Below are positions 1 to 7,315 of a stretch of 64,000 nt of DNA, one piece after another. The first letter of the stretch is position 1, and each line of letters starts with the position of its first letter. The translations under genes and the position numbers were made by a program. Below the pieces are notes generated by a model. The model had not been told where the DNA came from and searched no databases. It saw only the letters and a list, made by a program, of their open reading frames with translations. Where the stretch lies: contig NZ_CP067007.1 of the NCBI RefSeq assembly GCF_018128925.1, positions 1,516,330 to 1,580,329 on the forward strand, in the 5' to 3' direction. Origin of the DNA: Nitrosopumilus sp. K4 (GTDB taxonomy: Archaea > Thermoproteota > Nitrososphaeria > Nitrososphaerales > Nitrosopumilaceae).

Positions 1-96
1 GCCTCAATTATTGCAGGTGCAGTCTTTGGTGGTATTGCCGCAGCATTCTTCATTAGAGGAAGATCTGGCAAATACGCAGCAATGGGACGTGGTTAA
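1..96 (+). CDS. C-terminal end of a membrane-anchored protein (partial)
   Basis: The first 31 codons are open and end at TAA. The peptide is a hydrophobic segment (SIIAGAVFGGIAAAFFI) followed by a short basic tail (RGRSGKYAAMGRG). This is the usual end of a secreted archaeal protein held by a C-terminal transmembrane helix with a cytoplasmic basic stop-transfer tail. The rest of the gene lies upstream of the window, so the function cannot be told. Confidence 0.6.
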   Translation, partial: ASIIAGAVFGGIAAAFFIRGRSGKYAAMGRG

Positions 97-158
97 AATG
101 AATCACTCCCAATGTTTTCTAATCAATTTTGTGATCAATCAAGAAAGGGAGGACAAGT

Positions 159-368
159 ATGACATATTGTATTGGAGAGTGTAAGAAATACAAAGCAACA
201 AAACCAACACAAATTGGCAGGTATGCAGCAGGACAAAAACGGTGTAATTATTGTGAAGTTTTTGTAGAATACGATGGAATAACATGTCCATGTTGTAATA
301 GGCAGCTTAGATGTCTACCACGAAGTAGAAAAGGAAAAGAAAAGTATCTCGAGCAAGTAGTTAGATAA
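159..368 (+). CDS. Small zinc-ribbon protein
   Basis: A 69-residue basic protein with eight cysteines in paired spacing: CIGEC near the N-terminus, CNYC at about residues 30-33, CPCC at 44-47 and a later single Cys. One or two structural zinc sites are likely. A strong Shine-Dalgarno-like GGGAGG sits about 7 bases before the ATG, which supports the start. The C-terminus is rich in Lys and Arg, so nucleic-acid binding is possible. I do not recognise a specific family, and the function is unknown. Confidence 0.7.
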   Translation: MTYCIGECKKYKATKPTQIGRYAAGQKRCNYCEVFVEYDGITCPCCNRQLRCLPRSRKGKEKYLEQVVR

Positions 369-381
369 AAAAGAAAGAAGA

Positions 382-861
382 TTATTGTATCGATACGGAT
401 TTTTTCTTTTGTGTCTTCGTTGGTTTTGATTTTGGCAAAGTAATGTCTAAGACACCATCTGAAAGTTTTGCCTTTACCTTGCCTGAAACAACTTTTTCAG
501 ACAAAGGAAGTGTTCTATAATACGACACATGGCTCCTTTCTTTTCTAAGATAGTTCTTTTTCTTTTCTTCAGACTCTTCTTTATGTTCTGCAGAAATTTC
601 CAGAGAGTTATCAGTCACATTAAGATTGATTTCATTTTTCTTTATTCCCGGAACATCCATCTTTACGCGAAATTGTTTTCCTTCATCAATCACATCACAA
701 GATGAATGTGGCATTTTTGGCATTGAAATTGATGGAAATGATGAAAATGCTTTTTCCATTTCTCGTCTCAAGTTATCAATTGATTTGTCAATATCTAGCC
801 AATTTGATGTCCATGATGGTTCTATCTTAGATTGTTTTTTTACAGGCTTTTTTGTTGTCAT
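382..861 (-). CDS. Hsp20/alpha-crystallin small heat shock protein
   Basis: 159 residues. A basic N-terminal arm is followed by an alpha-crystallin domain at about residues 50-150. Family marks are FRVKMDVPGIKKNEI, a strand NSLEISAEH, the RSHVSYYRTLPL segment, and the motif KLSDGVLDITLPK, which matches the A-x-x-x-G-V-L consensus. Members form oligomers that hold unfolding proteins in an ATP-independent way. It is divergent from the gene at 988, and the shared intergenic region carries a motif repeated in this island (934-947). It is one of three Hsp20 genes in the window. Confidence 0.93.
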   Translation of the reverse strand: MTTKKPVKKQSKIEPSWTSNWLDIDKSIDNLRREMEKAFSSFPSISMPKMPHSSCDVIDEGKQFRVKMDVPGIKKNEINLNVTDNSLEISAEHKEESEEKKKNYLRKERSHVSYYRTLPLSEKVVSGKVKAKLSDGVLDITLPKSKPTKTQKKKSVSIQ

Positions 862-933
862 GATTTATGATGTAAAAATTAACTATAAAAAAAATGAGTA
901 GTATTTTCAATTTTGAAAGCACTGTTTTGAAAA

Positions 934-947
934 TCATGCCTGAAAAT
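934..947 (-). promoter_or_regulatory. Shared island motif, copy 1 (TTTTCAGGCATGA type)
   Basis: On the minus strand this reads ATTTTCAGGCATGA, identical over 14 bases to 7254-7267. Weaker versions lie at 3602-3615 and 5035-5047. It sits a few bases upstream of the TATA-like TATTTATAA (about 955-963) of the gene at 988. It is a candidate activator site; this is inference from recurrence only. Confidence 0.4.
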
Positions 948-987
948 AAAACGTCTATTTATAAGAAAATAGATTGTCTAAAGTCTA

Positions 988-1260
988 ATGGCAATACCTG
1001 TTGATGTCCAAGATTATGTTGAAAAACATATCAAATTGATGATTTCACAAACAGAAACTTATCTTCCTTTCATTAGAGTTGCATTTCCGTATTCAAAAAA
1101 TTTAGCTGATGGAGTATACAATCTAATTATTGGCAGTGCACTTTCTGTTTTTGTAAATCAATATGCAATGCGAATGAAATATCCAACTGCTGATGATTTT
1201 ACAGAATTTGGAAAAATTTCTCTAAAATACAGAGATCAGATAGATCAATTCTTTACCTAA
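988..1260 (+). CDS. Conserved small protein of unknown function
   Basis: 90 residues, mixed helical, with no cysteine pairs or signal peptide. A TATA-like TATTTATAA lies about 28 bases before the ATG, so the transcript is probably leaderless and the start is well placed. The 3' end overlaps the stop of the convergent Hsp20 gene at 1257 by four bases. I do not recognise the family. Its place between two Hsp20 genes suggests a link with the stress island, but nothing in the protein shows this. Confidence 0.65.
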   Translation: MAIPVDVQDYVEKHIKLMISQTETYLPFIRVAFPYSKNLADGVYNLIIGSALSVFVNQYAMRMKYPTADDFTEFGKISLKYRDQIDQFFT

Positions 1261-1652
1261 TTGATTTTGATCTTTTGACCAGAAATCTTCTTAGGAATAA
1301 TAATTCTTAAAATTCCATTTTCAAATTTTGCAGTAGTTTTATTTTTATTGATATTTCCTGGCAATGAGATTGTTTTCTTAAAATATTGAAATTGTGTTTT
1401 CACACCTAGTTTTTCTTCATAGTATGTTTCCTTTAGTTTTGCCTCAACACCAATTGTATTTTGATCAAATGTTACTTTGATATCTTTTTTATTTACTAAA
1501 GGAAGATCGAATTCTAATAACCAGTAGGTTCCAAACTCGCGTAGACATGATAATGGTGATAAAATTTGGCTATCAATATCATCGCTAAATAATGAACTAA
1601 GTGATGGTTGAATTATTCTTATTTCAAATTGGTTATCAGCATAATCTTTCAT
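1257..1652 (-). CDS. Divergent Hsp20/alpha-crystallin family protein
   Basis: 131 residues. An alpha-crystallin fold is suggested by WLLEFDLPLVNKKDIKV, the central FQYFKKTISLPGNI (matching the YxRxxxLP segment of Hsp20) and the terminal AKFENGILRIIIPKK (matching the A-x-x-x-G-I-L motif). It is more divergent than the 382-861 protein. It is the last gene of an operon that runs CBS-HPF (3548), PAC2 (2382), then this gene, with a 4-base gap after the PAC2 stop. The context suggests a chaperone role beside a PAC2 protein. Confidence 0.85.
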   Translation of the reverse strand: MKDYADNQFEIRIIQPSLSSLFSDDIDSQILSPLSCLREFGTYWLLEFDLPLVNKKDIKVTFDQNTIGVEAKLKETYYEEKLGVKTQFQYFKKTISLPGNINKNKTTAKFENGILRIIIPKKISGQKIKIN

Positions 1653-1656
1653 TTAA

Positions 1657-2382
1657 TCACCTGTAAATTTGTGGAGCTCTTCCAGTTTGTTTGTCCTGCT
1701 GCTGTTGTTGTAATGCACGAATGGTCTCTTCCATTAGATTTCTATGTTGTATTCGAAGTCTTTCCATTTTCTTTTTGATGTCAGTTGTATCTACTTTAAC
1801 ATTCAGAACTTTTGCAAGTGTTGTAATTGCTAAGATCGATGCTTCAGGATCGGGAAAGAAAGGATGGCATTCTGCATACAGAATTAATGCTGGAGTTTTT
1901 GATTTTCTAAAAACAGTGATTATTGCAGCGTCAGTACCAAAAATTGAGCCTGCAAGAAATTTTGGAATCTCATTTTTATATAACAATTCTTCAAGTGGTT
2001 GATGTGTTGCTAAACCATATATTTTTGGAGTTTTTGGTTCTCGATTAATGGTTTCCATTCCACTGACAATGATGATTTTTTTTATATCATTATTTTTGCA
2101 ATATTGTAAAACTGATTCTGAAAAATTATTTGCATGATAAGGATCAAAGGGGAGATCAGAAATTATCACAAAGATGTTATCTTTTTTATAAATTCTGATT
2201 GGAGAAAGAATTTCTCCATTTTCAACAAACAATGTAGGTGGTAAATCAGGTAGATCAATCTCCCCAATTTGCTTCATCCCTAAATAATGGATTAAATAAG
2301 ATATTGAAAATGTGCCAACAAGACCATTGCTTGGAAAGCCTACCAACAGGATATTTTCTTTAATTGATTTGTTTAATGTCAT
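1657..2382 (-). CDS. PAC2 family protein (proteasome assembly chaperone-like)
   Basis: 241 residues. The N-terminal LLVGFPSNGLVGTFSISYL is the hallmark of archaeal PAC2-family proteins, followed by LPPTLFVENGE and a Rossmann-like core with IIIVSGMET. In eukaryotes PAC2 helps assemble the proteasome alpha ring; archaeal members are mostly uncharacterised. The C-terminus ends in a charged helix with a Gln run (QQQQQ). The start codon shares one base with the stop of the upstream CBS gene, so the two are translationally coupled. Confidence 0.88.
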   Translation of the reverse strand: MTLNKSIKENILLVGFPSNGLVGTFSISYLIHYLGMKQIGEIDLPDLPPTLFVENGEILSPIRIYKKDNIFVIISDLPFDPYHANNFSESVLQYCKNNDIKKIIIVSGMETINREPKTPKIYGLATHQPLEELLYKNEIPKFLAGSIFGTDAAIITVFRKSKTPALILYAECHPFFPDPEASILAITTLAKVLNVKVDTTDIKKKMERLRIQHRNLMEETIRALQQQQQDKQTGRAPQIYR

Positions 2383-3548
2383 TAGAATTCTGGAAGTCCA
2401 ATCTTTCTAATACTTGTCTTTGAACGTTGTTTAGCACGTTTAGACAATGTTTTTAGTAATTTTTGGCTTAACTCCTCTAGGACTTCGCTTAAATCAAATC
2501 CAACTGAATTGTAAATCATTGGAGCATGATGAGGAGTTATAATCATAATTGATACTTCGTATTTTCCTTCTTTTTTACCTCCGGTTCTTTGTTGTTTAAT
2601 TGAAACACGGGCTTCTTGAATTTCTGAATAGACTTTTTGTAATCTTTTCAGCGTATTCATAAATTTTTTACTGATTAGACTTACATTCTTTTGATCTTCG
2701 GGTAGTCCAACAATATACAACGGAATTGGAGTTTCAATTTTTGATGCAAGCAATCCAAGAATATCTCTTAATGTGATAATCCCTTGTAGATTATCCCATA
2801 AATTAACAAGACAGCATGTTGTATCTGTTTTTTGCATTAATTTTATAATTTTGTTAAGATCATCATTTGGTGTACATTGGGGGATTCGTGTACTTCCAAT
2901 GTTTCCTATTCTTGATTCTAATTTGTGAATCGTTCTGCTTCCCATTGATTTTCTTCCTTGTTTTTCTTGTGGAATAATAGAATCAAGAAGATGTGAGGAA
3001 GTAAGAACTTGTTTGACTTGGCCTTTGTTCATCACTGGTAAGTGATCCAGTTTTTTTGAAGTCATTATTTTTCTAGCGCTGCTAAGTGATTCGTCAGAGG
3101 AGACTATGATTGGGTTTTGAGTATAAATTAAATTAGCTTTAATCCATTTGTTGTCTTTTTTTGAGAGTAATTTTAGAATTTTTTTAGCGGTAACTACCCC
3201 AACAATTTTGTTTTTTTGAACAACTGGTACTTCACGAATTCTATAATGTGCTATGATGTTTGCTGCTTTTTGAATGGAATTGTTTGGTGTAACAAATGGA
3301 ATTGGGTAAAGAAATGGATCCACTTTCATAGTTGTAATGCTTTTTGCATTAAGTAATGTTCTAACATTTGTGGATAGTGTAGTTTTTCCATTTAAATAAA
3401 ATGCATCATAAGCGTTATTCTTTGTTAATTTACCAATTACACTTGATAGAGTTTCTGATGGCTCAATTAAGGTGGCCTTAGAAATAAGGGGTTTTACCTT
3501 TTGTGACTGAATATCTTTAAGATGTTCATAAATTGTATCTGTAATCAT
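2382..3548 (-). CDS. CBS-domain protein with C-terminal HPF/RaiA-like domain
   Basis: 388 residues. The first ~265 hold about four CBS repeats, with typical pieces such as IREVPVVQKNKIVGVV (near 105-120) and KLDHLPVMNKGQV (near 165-178). CBS pairs usually bind adenosyl ligands. Residues ~275-380 are different: a helix (SKKFMNTLKRLQKVYSEI), a basic strand, then YEVSIMIITPHH and a final helix (LSEVLEELSQKLLKTL). The order and spacing resemble the ribosome hibernation factor HPF/RaiA (sigma-54 modulation) fold. This would be an energy-sensing ribosome-silencing protein. The CBS call is firm; the HPF likeness is by eye. It heads an operon with PAC2 and Hsp20. Confidence 0.85.
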   Translation of the reverse strand: MITDTIYEHLKDIQSQKVKPLISKATLIEPSETLSSVIGKLTKNNAYDAFYLNGKTTLSTNVRTLLNAKSITTMKVDPFLYPIPFVTPNNSIQKAANIIAHYRIREVPVVQKNKIVGVVTAKKILKLLSKKDNKWIKANLIYTQNPIIVSSDESLSSARKIMTSKKLDHLPVMNKGQVKQVLTSSHLLDSIIPQEKQGRKSMGSRTIHKLESRIGNIGSTRIPQCTPNDDLNKIIKLMQKTDTTCCLVNLWDNLQGIITLRDILGLLASKIETPIPLYIVGLPEDQKNVSLISKKFMNTLKRLQKVYSEIQEARVSIKQQRTGGKKEGKYEVSIMIITPHHAPMIYNSVGFDLSEVLEELSQKLLKTLSKRAKQRSKTSIRKIGLPEF

Positions 3549-3601
3549 TTTTCTCTACTTCTTTGAGATTCCTCTTATTTTTAAATTAAAAGAAAACCTA
3601 G

Positions 3602-3615
3602 ATTTTCAGGATTGA
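3602..3615 (+). promoter_or_regulatory. Shared island motif, copy 2 (diverged)
   Basis: ATTTTCAGGATTGA differs from the 14-base copies at 934 and 7254 by two bases. It lies about 20 bases upstream of the TATA-like GATATATTTAA of the CBS gene at 3672, a usual place for an archaeal activator site. It is supported only by recurrence in the island. Confidence 0.3.
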
Positions 3616-3671
3616 TATTCATTAATGATATTTGAATGGATATATTTAACGAATAAAATTAATGGTTTGTA

Positions 3672-4532
3672 TTGAAATTAAAAAATGCTGATCTAAATCA
3701 AATTATCATTAAACGAACCATAACTGTCAAACCTGATTCTAGTTTACTTGAGGCAAGAGAAGTCCTACTACGACATAATCTAAAGCGTCTTGTTGTTATA
3801 GATACTAAAAATAAACCAGTTGGAATTTTAACAGAAAAAGATATTGCAAAAACAATCTATGCATTAGGCGATAAGCCAATCAAATCTGTAAAAGTATCGG
3901 GATTTATGTCGAAGAATCTTATCACTGTAAAGAAAACGGATACGATTTATGACTGCGCAAAAAAGATGAAGAAAAATCATATCAGCTCAATTATTGTTCT
4001 TGGTAAAAATGGTGTTTTGGAGGGATTGGTGACAAAAACTGACCTTGCTTCAATTTTTCTAACACATGCGGTAAGTCCACTAAAAATTTCTAAAATTATG
4101 ACTAGAAATGTAATTACAGCAATGCCTGGTGATTCATTATTGTATGTTGAAAGTTTGTTAATTCACAATAGAATTGCAAGAATTGTTGTTCAGAGAAATA
4201 GGATTCCTGTAGGCATAATTACATTCAGAGACTTTGTACCAGCAAAATTACCTCATTGGATTGCAGAATCAGCAGATCCTAAAGAAGTTCAACAATACAA
4301 AATGAAAGGCATGGCCGACTTTAACGTTAATCAAATGAGTCATCTGTTACATTTCAAAGCAGTTGACATAATGTCTTCCAATCCAATTACAGTTGATGCT
4401 GACGAGGATGTTGGAGTAGCTGTGTTGCTAATGATTAGAAATAATATCAGTGGAATTCCTGTAGTTAAAAAATCTAAACTTGTAGGAATTATTACAAAAT
4501 CAGACATTGTAAAAGCAATTGCTGAAGCTTAA
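3672..4532 (+). CDS. Quadruple CBS-domain protein
   Basis: 286 residues made almost wholly of CBS repeats, at about 8-60, 72-128, 138-190 and 228-286. Typical segments are LKRLVVIDTKNKPVGILTEKD, HISSIIVLG and NNISGIPVVKKSKLVGIITKSD. No catalytic domain is fused, so it is probably a stand-alone ligand sensor. The start is TTG: the only nearby ATG (3663) is in another frame and soon stops. It is divergent from the CBS-HPF gene and convergent with a UspA gene one base away. Confidence 0.9.
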   Translation: MKLKNADLNQIIIKRTITVKPDSSLLEAREVLLRHNLKRLVVIDTKNKPVGILTEKDIAKTIYALGDKPIKSVKVSGFMSKNLITVKKTDTIYDCAKKMKKNHISSIIVLGKNGVLEGLVTKTDLASIFLTHAVSPLKISKIMTRNVITAMPGDSLLYVESLLIHNRIARIVVQRNRIPVGIITFRDFVPAKLPHWIAESADPKEVQQYKMKGMADFNVNQMSHLLHFKAVDIMSSNPITVDADEDVGVAVLLMIRNNISGIPVVKKSKLVGIITKSDIVKAIAEA

Positions 4533-4533
4533 C

Positions 4534-4962
4534 TTACTTTACAATAAGGATAGAACAAGGAGAATTATTTGCAAGTTTATTTGAAACACTTCCTAAAAAG
4601 AATCTTGCTGTAGCGCCCAACCCTTTTGAACCAACAACAATCAAGTTACATTGTTCTTTTTTTGCAAGCTTAACAATTTCATCAGTGATATTTCCTTCTT
4701 TCATTACTATTTTTGAATCAACACCGCGTTTTGTTGTAGTATTTTTTGCATTAATCAAAACTTTTTTTCCAAATTTTCTCAAAATATCAAGATATTCCTT
4801 TCTATCCAACAAATTGATTGGTAATGATTTTTCAACTACATATAACAAAATTAATCGAGATTGATAATTTTTTGCCATTTCACATGCATGTAAAAGAGCT
4901 TTTTCTGAAAATTTTGATCCATCAAGCGGAACGAGAATACTCAAGTAGAGTGATTTTTTCAT
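4534..4962 (-). CDS. Universal stress protein (UspA family)
   Basis: 142 residues. The N-terminal ILVPLDGSKFSEKAL and the C-terminal VVGSKGLGATARFFLGSVSNKL match the ATP-binding G-2x-G-9x-G(S/T) motif of UspA. ATP-binding USPs act as stress-linked regulators, though archaeal targets are unknown. It is divergent from a uspA gene pair at 5131. A 19-base segment of its 5' coding part recurs inverted in the intergenic region (5020-5038). Confidence 0.93.
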   Translation of the reverse strand: MKKSLYLSILVPLDGSKFSEKALLHACEMAKNYQSRLILLYVVEKSLPINLLDRKEYLDILRKFGKKVLINAKNTTTKRGVDSKIVMKEGNITDEIVKLAKKEQCNLIVVGSKGLGATARFFLGSVSNKLANNSPCSILIVK

Positions 4963-5019
4963 AAGAGGGTTATTGATGATGGATATTTAACTAAACTCTT
5001 CGAATAAAATTTTGATTTT

Positions 5020-5038
5020 TTTCAGAAAAAGCTCTTTT
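5020..5038 (+). repeat. 19-base inverted repeat of uspA coding sequence (4892-4910)
   Basis: The plus strand here (TTTCAGAAAAAGCTCTTTT) is identical to the minus strand at 4892-4910, inside the neighbouring uspA. The match is perfect over 19 bases and the copies lie only about 110 bases apart. It may be a scar of a small inverted duplication; a regulatory role is unproven. Confidence 0.6.
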
Positions 5039-5047
5039 TAGGCATAA
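5035..5047 (+). promoter_or_regulatory. Shared island motif, copy 3 (diverged)
   Basis: TTTTTAGGCATAA, between divergent uspA genes, resembles the motif at 934 and 7254 with two changes. It overlaps the end of the 19-base inverted repeat. It lies farther from the likely TATA of the 5131 gene than the other copies do, so the call is weak. Confidence 0.25.
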
Positions 5048-5130
5048 AATTTTTGAAATTGTTATGATCTATTATTAGAAATGATAATCTTAATTTGGTA
5101 TTAAATCGTAAAAAGTGAGAATAAAAAGAA

Positions 5131-5559
5131 ATGATTAGGAAAAAAATTAAGAAAATCCTAGTTCCACTTGATGGTTCTAAGAACTCTATGAGAGGATTGG
5201 ATGAAGCAATTTATCTTGCAAGACAATGTCATGCAACAATTACAGGATTGTATGTGATTCCTATTTATCCTAGAAATTTTGCTGATGCAATAATGCCGTA
5301 TCAAATTCACCTATCAAAATCAGCTAAAAAATTCATGAGTAATGCAAAGACAAATTGTGCAAAGAAAGGAATTGTCTTCAGATCAAAAATTATGTTTGGC
5401 AGTCCAATTGGTGAGATTGAAGATCTATCTAAAAACAAAAAATTTGACATCATAGTTATTGGCTCAAGAGGGCAAAGTGGATTAAAGGAAGTGTTTTTGG
5501 GTAGTGTTGCAAACGCCATAGTTCATAAATCAAAGATTCCGGTATTAGTCATAAAATAG
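5131..5559 (+). CDS. Universal stress protein (UspA family)
   Basis: 142 residues with the UspA N-terminus (KKILVPLDGSKNSMRGLDEA) and ATP-binding C-terminus (VIGSRGQSGLKEVFLGSVANAI). The first part is encoded by DNA identical over 109 bases to the uspA on the other strand at 7083-7191, while the middle differs, so the two paralogues look like a gene-conversion mosaic. It is followed after 8 bases by another uspA and probably co-transcribed with it. Confidence 0.93.
   Translation: MIRKKIKKILVPLDGSKNSMRGLDEAIYLARQCHATITGLYVIPIYPRNFADAIMPYQIHLSKSAKKFMSNAKTNCAKKGIVFRSKIMFGSPIGEIEDLSKNKKFDIIVIGSRGQSGLKEVFLGSVANAIVHKSKIPVLVIK
5147..5255 (+). repeat. 109-base perfect inverted repeat, left copy
   Basis: Base-for-base reading shows 5147-5255 equals the reverse complement of 7083-7191. 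Both copies encode the N-terminal part of UspA paralogues, from the ILVPLDGS strand to TITGLYV. The identity includes third codon positions, which points to recent duplication or gene conversion rather than selection on protein alone. Confidence 0.95.
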
Positions 5560-5567
5560 GTGAAAAG

Positions 5568-6035
5568 ATGTTTTCAAAAATGCTTACAAAAATACTTGTT
5601 CCATACGATGGTTCAAAATATTCTTCAAAGGCATTGTCAAGAGCAATAGAATTAGCTCATAATTTAGATTCAGAGATATTTTTGTATTCAGTAATTAATG
5701 TAGATTATATTTCGCCACCTGGAATGTTAGGATTAACCAGAACAAAATCTGAAAAAGAATCTGCAAAAAAATGGGAAAAAACTGTCAACATAGAAGCTGA
5801 GAAAATGTTGAAAACGGCTCTAAAAAAATGTGAAGACAAAGGAATTACAGCCTCCTATAGCATAGGAAGAGGAAATATTGCAAGTGAGATACTAAATTTT
5901 TCAAAAAAGAAAAAAATTTCATTAATAGTAATTGGTAGTCAAGGTTTGCATGGAATTGGCAAATTCAAAACTTTAGGTAGTGTTAGTAGAAGAGTTTCTG
6001 AATATGCAAGCTGTCCTGTATTATTAATTAGGTAA
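5568..6035 (+). CDS. Universal stress protein (UspA family)
   Basis: 155 residues with the UspA N-terminal strand (KILVPYDGSKYSSKAL) and the C-terminal ATP-site motif VIGSQGLHGIGKFKTLGSVSRRV. GGTGA lies just upstream of the ATG as a ribosome binding site, overlapping the region right after the previous uspA stop, so it is the second gene of a uspA pair. It is more divergent than the two conversion partners. Regulatory partner unknown. Confidence 0.92.
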   Translation: MFSKMLTKILVPYDGSKYSSKALSRAIELAHNLDSEIFLYSVINVDYISPPGMLGLTRTKSEKESAKKWEKTVNIEAEKMLKTALKKCEDKGITASYSIGRGNIASEILNFSKKKKISLIVIGSQGLHGIGKFKTLGSVSRRVSEYASCPVLLIR

Positions 6036-6037
6036 AA

Positions 6038-6265
6038 TCAAGCCAATTCACCTAAGAAATGAACAGTACCATGATCAACTAGAACTGTTCTATCTTTTGG
6101 AACATGAAATAGTTTTTTGGAATTATTTGATTGTACAATAAGTTTTGAAAAAGGATCTTTCAGAGATTTGTATAAAATTCCTTTTTCACCAATCGATTGA
6201 GACCAATGTGTGCCCTGAACAAACGTAATTGTTTGAAATTTAATCACTTGATATGAATACACCAT
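6038..6265 (-). CDS. Small protein of unknown function
   Basis: 75 residues, no cysteines, no signal peptide and no membrane span, with predicted beta-strand pattern (VIKFQTITFV, KLIVQSN, TVLVDHGTVHFLG). It sits 6 bases after the CBS gene at 6712 on the same strand, so it is probably co-transcribed with it. I do not recognise a family. Length and operon position support a real gene. Confidence 0.55.
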   Translation of the reverse strand: MVYSYQVIKFQTITFVQGTHWSQSIGEKGILYKSLKDPFSKLIVQSNNSKKLFHVPKDRTVLVDHGTVHFLGELA

Positions 6266-6271
6266 TTAAAA

Positions 6272-6712
6272 TCACATGTTTTTTTCCATTCGTGTCAATA
6301 TTTGATCACAGATCCTTCTCATTTCAGAATCAGAACCTACGCTACAAATTTTAACTAGATCAGTAGTTGTTACAATTCCAATTATTTTATCATCTTTCCT
6401 TACTGGCAATTTGTGAATGTTCTTTGTTTTCATTATTTGTGCTGCTTCCCAAACCGTTTCATCTGGTCCAATATCAATTAGTGGTGAAGATATCACTTTT
6501 TCTAAAGTTGATGAAAGGGGAATTTCTTTTGATGTAATTCGTTTTACAAAATCCCGTTCTGTTAAAATTCCAACTGGAAGGTTGTTTTTTGTTACAATAA
6601 CACAACCAATATTTTTTTCATCCATTATTTTTGCCGCATCTTTTATTGTAGTAGATAGATCTAGTGAGGCTAGATCGCTGATCATAATGTCTTTAACAAA
6701 AGTATGTGCCAT
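6272..6712 (-). CDS. Two-CBS-domain protein
   Basis: 146 residues forming one CBS pair (Bateman module). CBS1 holds IGCVIVTKNNLPVGILTERDFV and CBS2 holds NIHKLPVRKDDKIIGIVTTTDLV. The layout (KDIMISD... start, ~145 residues) matches the widespread archaeal stand-alone CBS pair, which binds AMP/ATP-type ligands. It resembles the protein at 7316 and is probably its paralogue. It lies between uspA genes, a recurring pattern in the window. Confidence 0.92.
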   Translation of the reverse strand: MAHTFVKDIMISDLASLDLSTTIKDAAKIMDEKNIGCVIVTKNNLPVGILTERDFVKRITSKEIPLSSTLEKVISSPLIDIGPDETVWEAAQIMKTKNIHKLPVRKDDKIIGIVTTTDLVKICSVGSDSEMRRICDQILTRMEKNM

Positions 6713-6778
6713 AATATCCCTTGAAATTTGTTTTAATAAAGTGGATCCCTATTTCCTTGCATAAAATTAAATTTTACA

Positions 6779-7198
6779 TTATTTTACAATCAAAACAGGA
6801 ATTTTTGATTTATGTAAAACATAATTTGATGTACTTCCTAGAAATGCCTCTTTAATTGAACTCATACCTCTTGAACCAATAACTATGATGTCAAATTTTT
6901 TGTTAGTTGCATAACTAATAATTTTTGGTCCTTCGTCTCCATAAACTATATCATCTAAAAACACAATTCCGTTTTTTGCACATTTTGTCTTTGCTTTTGA
7001 CATGTATTTGTCTGCATTTTGTAAAAGATACTTTTCGATATAGGATATCTGGGAATCTGTTTTTGGTTTTGATAAGGGAACTACATACAATCCTGTAATT
7101 GTTGCATGACATTGTCTTGCAAGATAAATTGCTTCATCCAATCCTCTCATAGAGTTCTTAGAACCATCAAGTGGAACTAGGATTTTCTTAACATTCAT
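6779..7198 (-). CDS. Universal stress protein (UspA family)
   Basis: 139 residues with the UspA N-terminus KKILVPLDGSKNSMRGL and the ATP-site motif VIGSRGMSSIKEAFLGSTSNYV. The first third is identical at DNA level to the uspA at 5131 (109 bases), and a second island of about 29 identical bases encodes the NKKFDIIVIG strand. The middle and last parts differ, so it is a mosaic paralogue. It is divergent from the CBS gene at 7316. Confidence 0.93.
   Translation of the reverse strand: MNVKKILVPLDGSKNSMRGLDEAIYLARQCHATITGLYVVPLSKPKTDSQISYIEKYLLQNADKYMSKAKTKCAKNGIVFLDDIVYGDEGPKIISYATNKKFDIIVIGSRGMSSIKEAFLGSTSNYVLHKSKIPVLIVK
7083..7191 (-). repeat. 109-base perfect inverted repeat, right copy
   Basis: Reverse complement of 5147-5255. 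The two copies face each other with 1.8 kb between them, holding a uspA, a small ORF and a CBS gene. Recombination between them could invert that segment. Confidence 0.95.
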
Positions 7199-7253
7199 AA
7201 TTAATTGGGTATTTAATCAAATTTAAGATGTTTCTATTGGATTATCGTTTTTG

Positions 7254-7267
7254 ATTTTCAGGCATGA
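7254..7267 (+). promoter_or_regulatory. Shared island motif, copy 4 (TTTTCAGGCATGA)
   Basis: ATTTTCAGGCATGA, a perfect match to the minus strand at 934-947. It lies about 20 bases upstream of the TATA-like CATAATATAAGG of the CBS gene at 7316, where archaeal activators often bind. Confidence 0.4.
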
Positions 7268-7315
7268 GATTATACAAAGACCATAATATAAGGAAATTAT
7301 CAAAAATAATTGAAA

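Noticed and set aside
626-901. Plus-strand frame of 91 codons opposite the first Hsp20 gene
   Set aside because: It lies opposite a clear alpha-crystallin gene, has a composition of mirrored codons and shows no domain or promoter of its own.
5147-7191. Composite mobile element flanked by inverted repeats
   Set aside because: The repeats are coding parts of uspA genes, and there is no transposase or target-site duplication between them.
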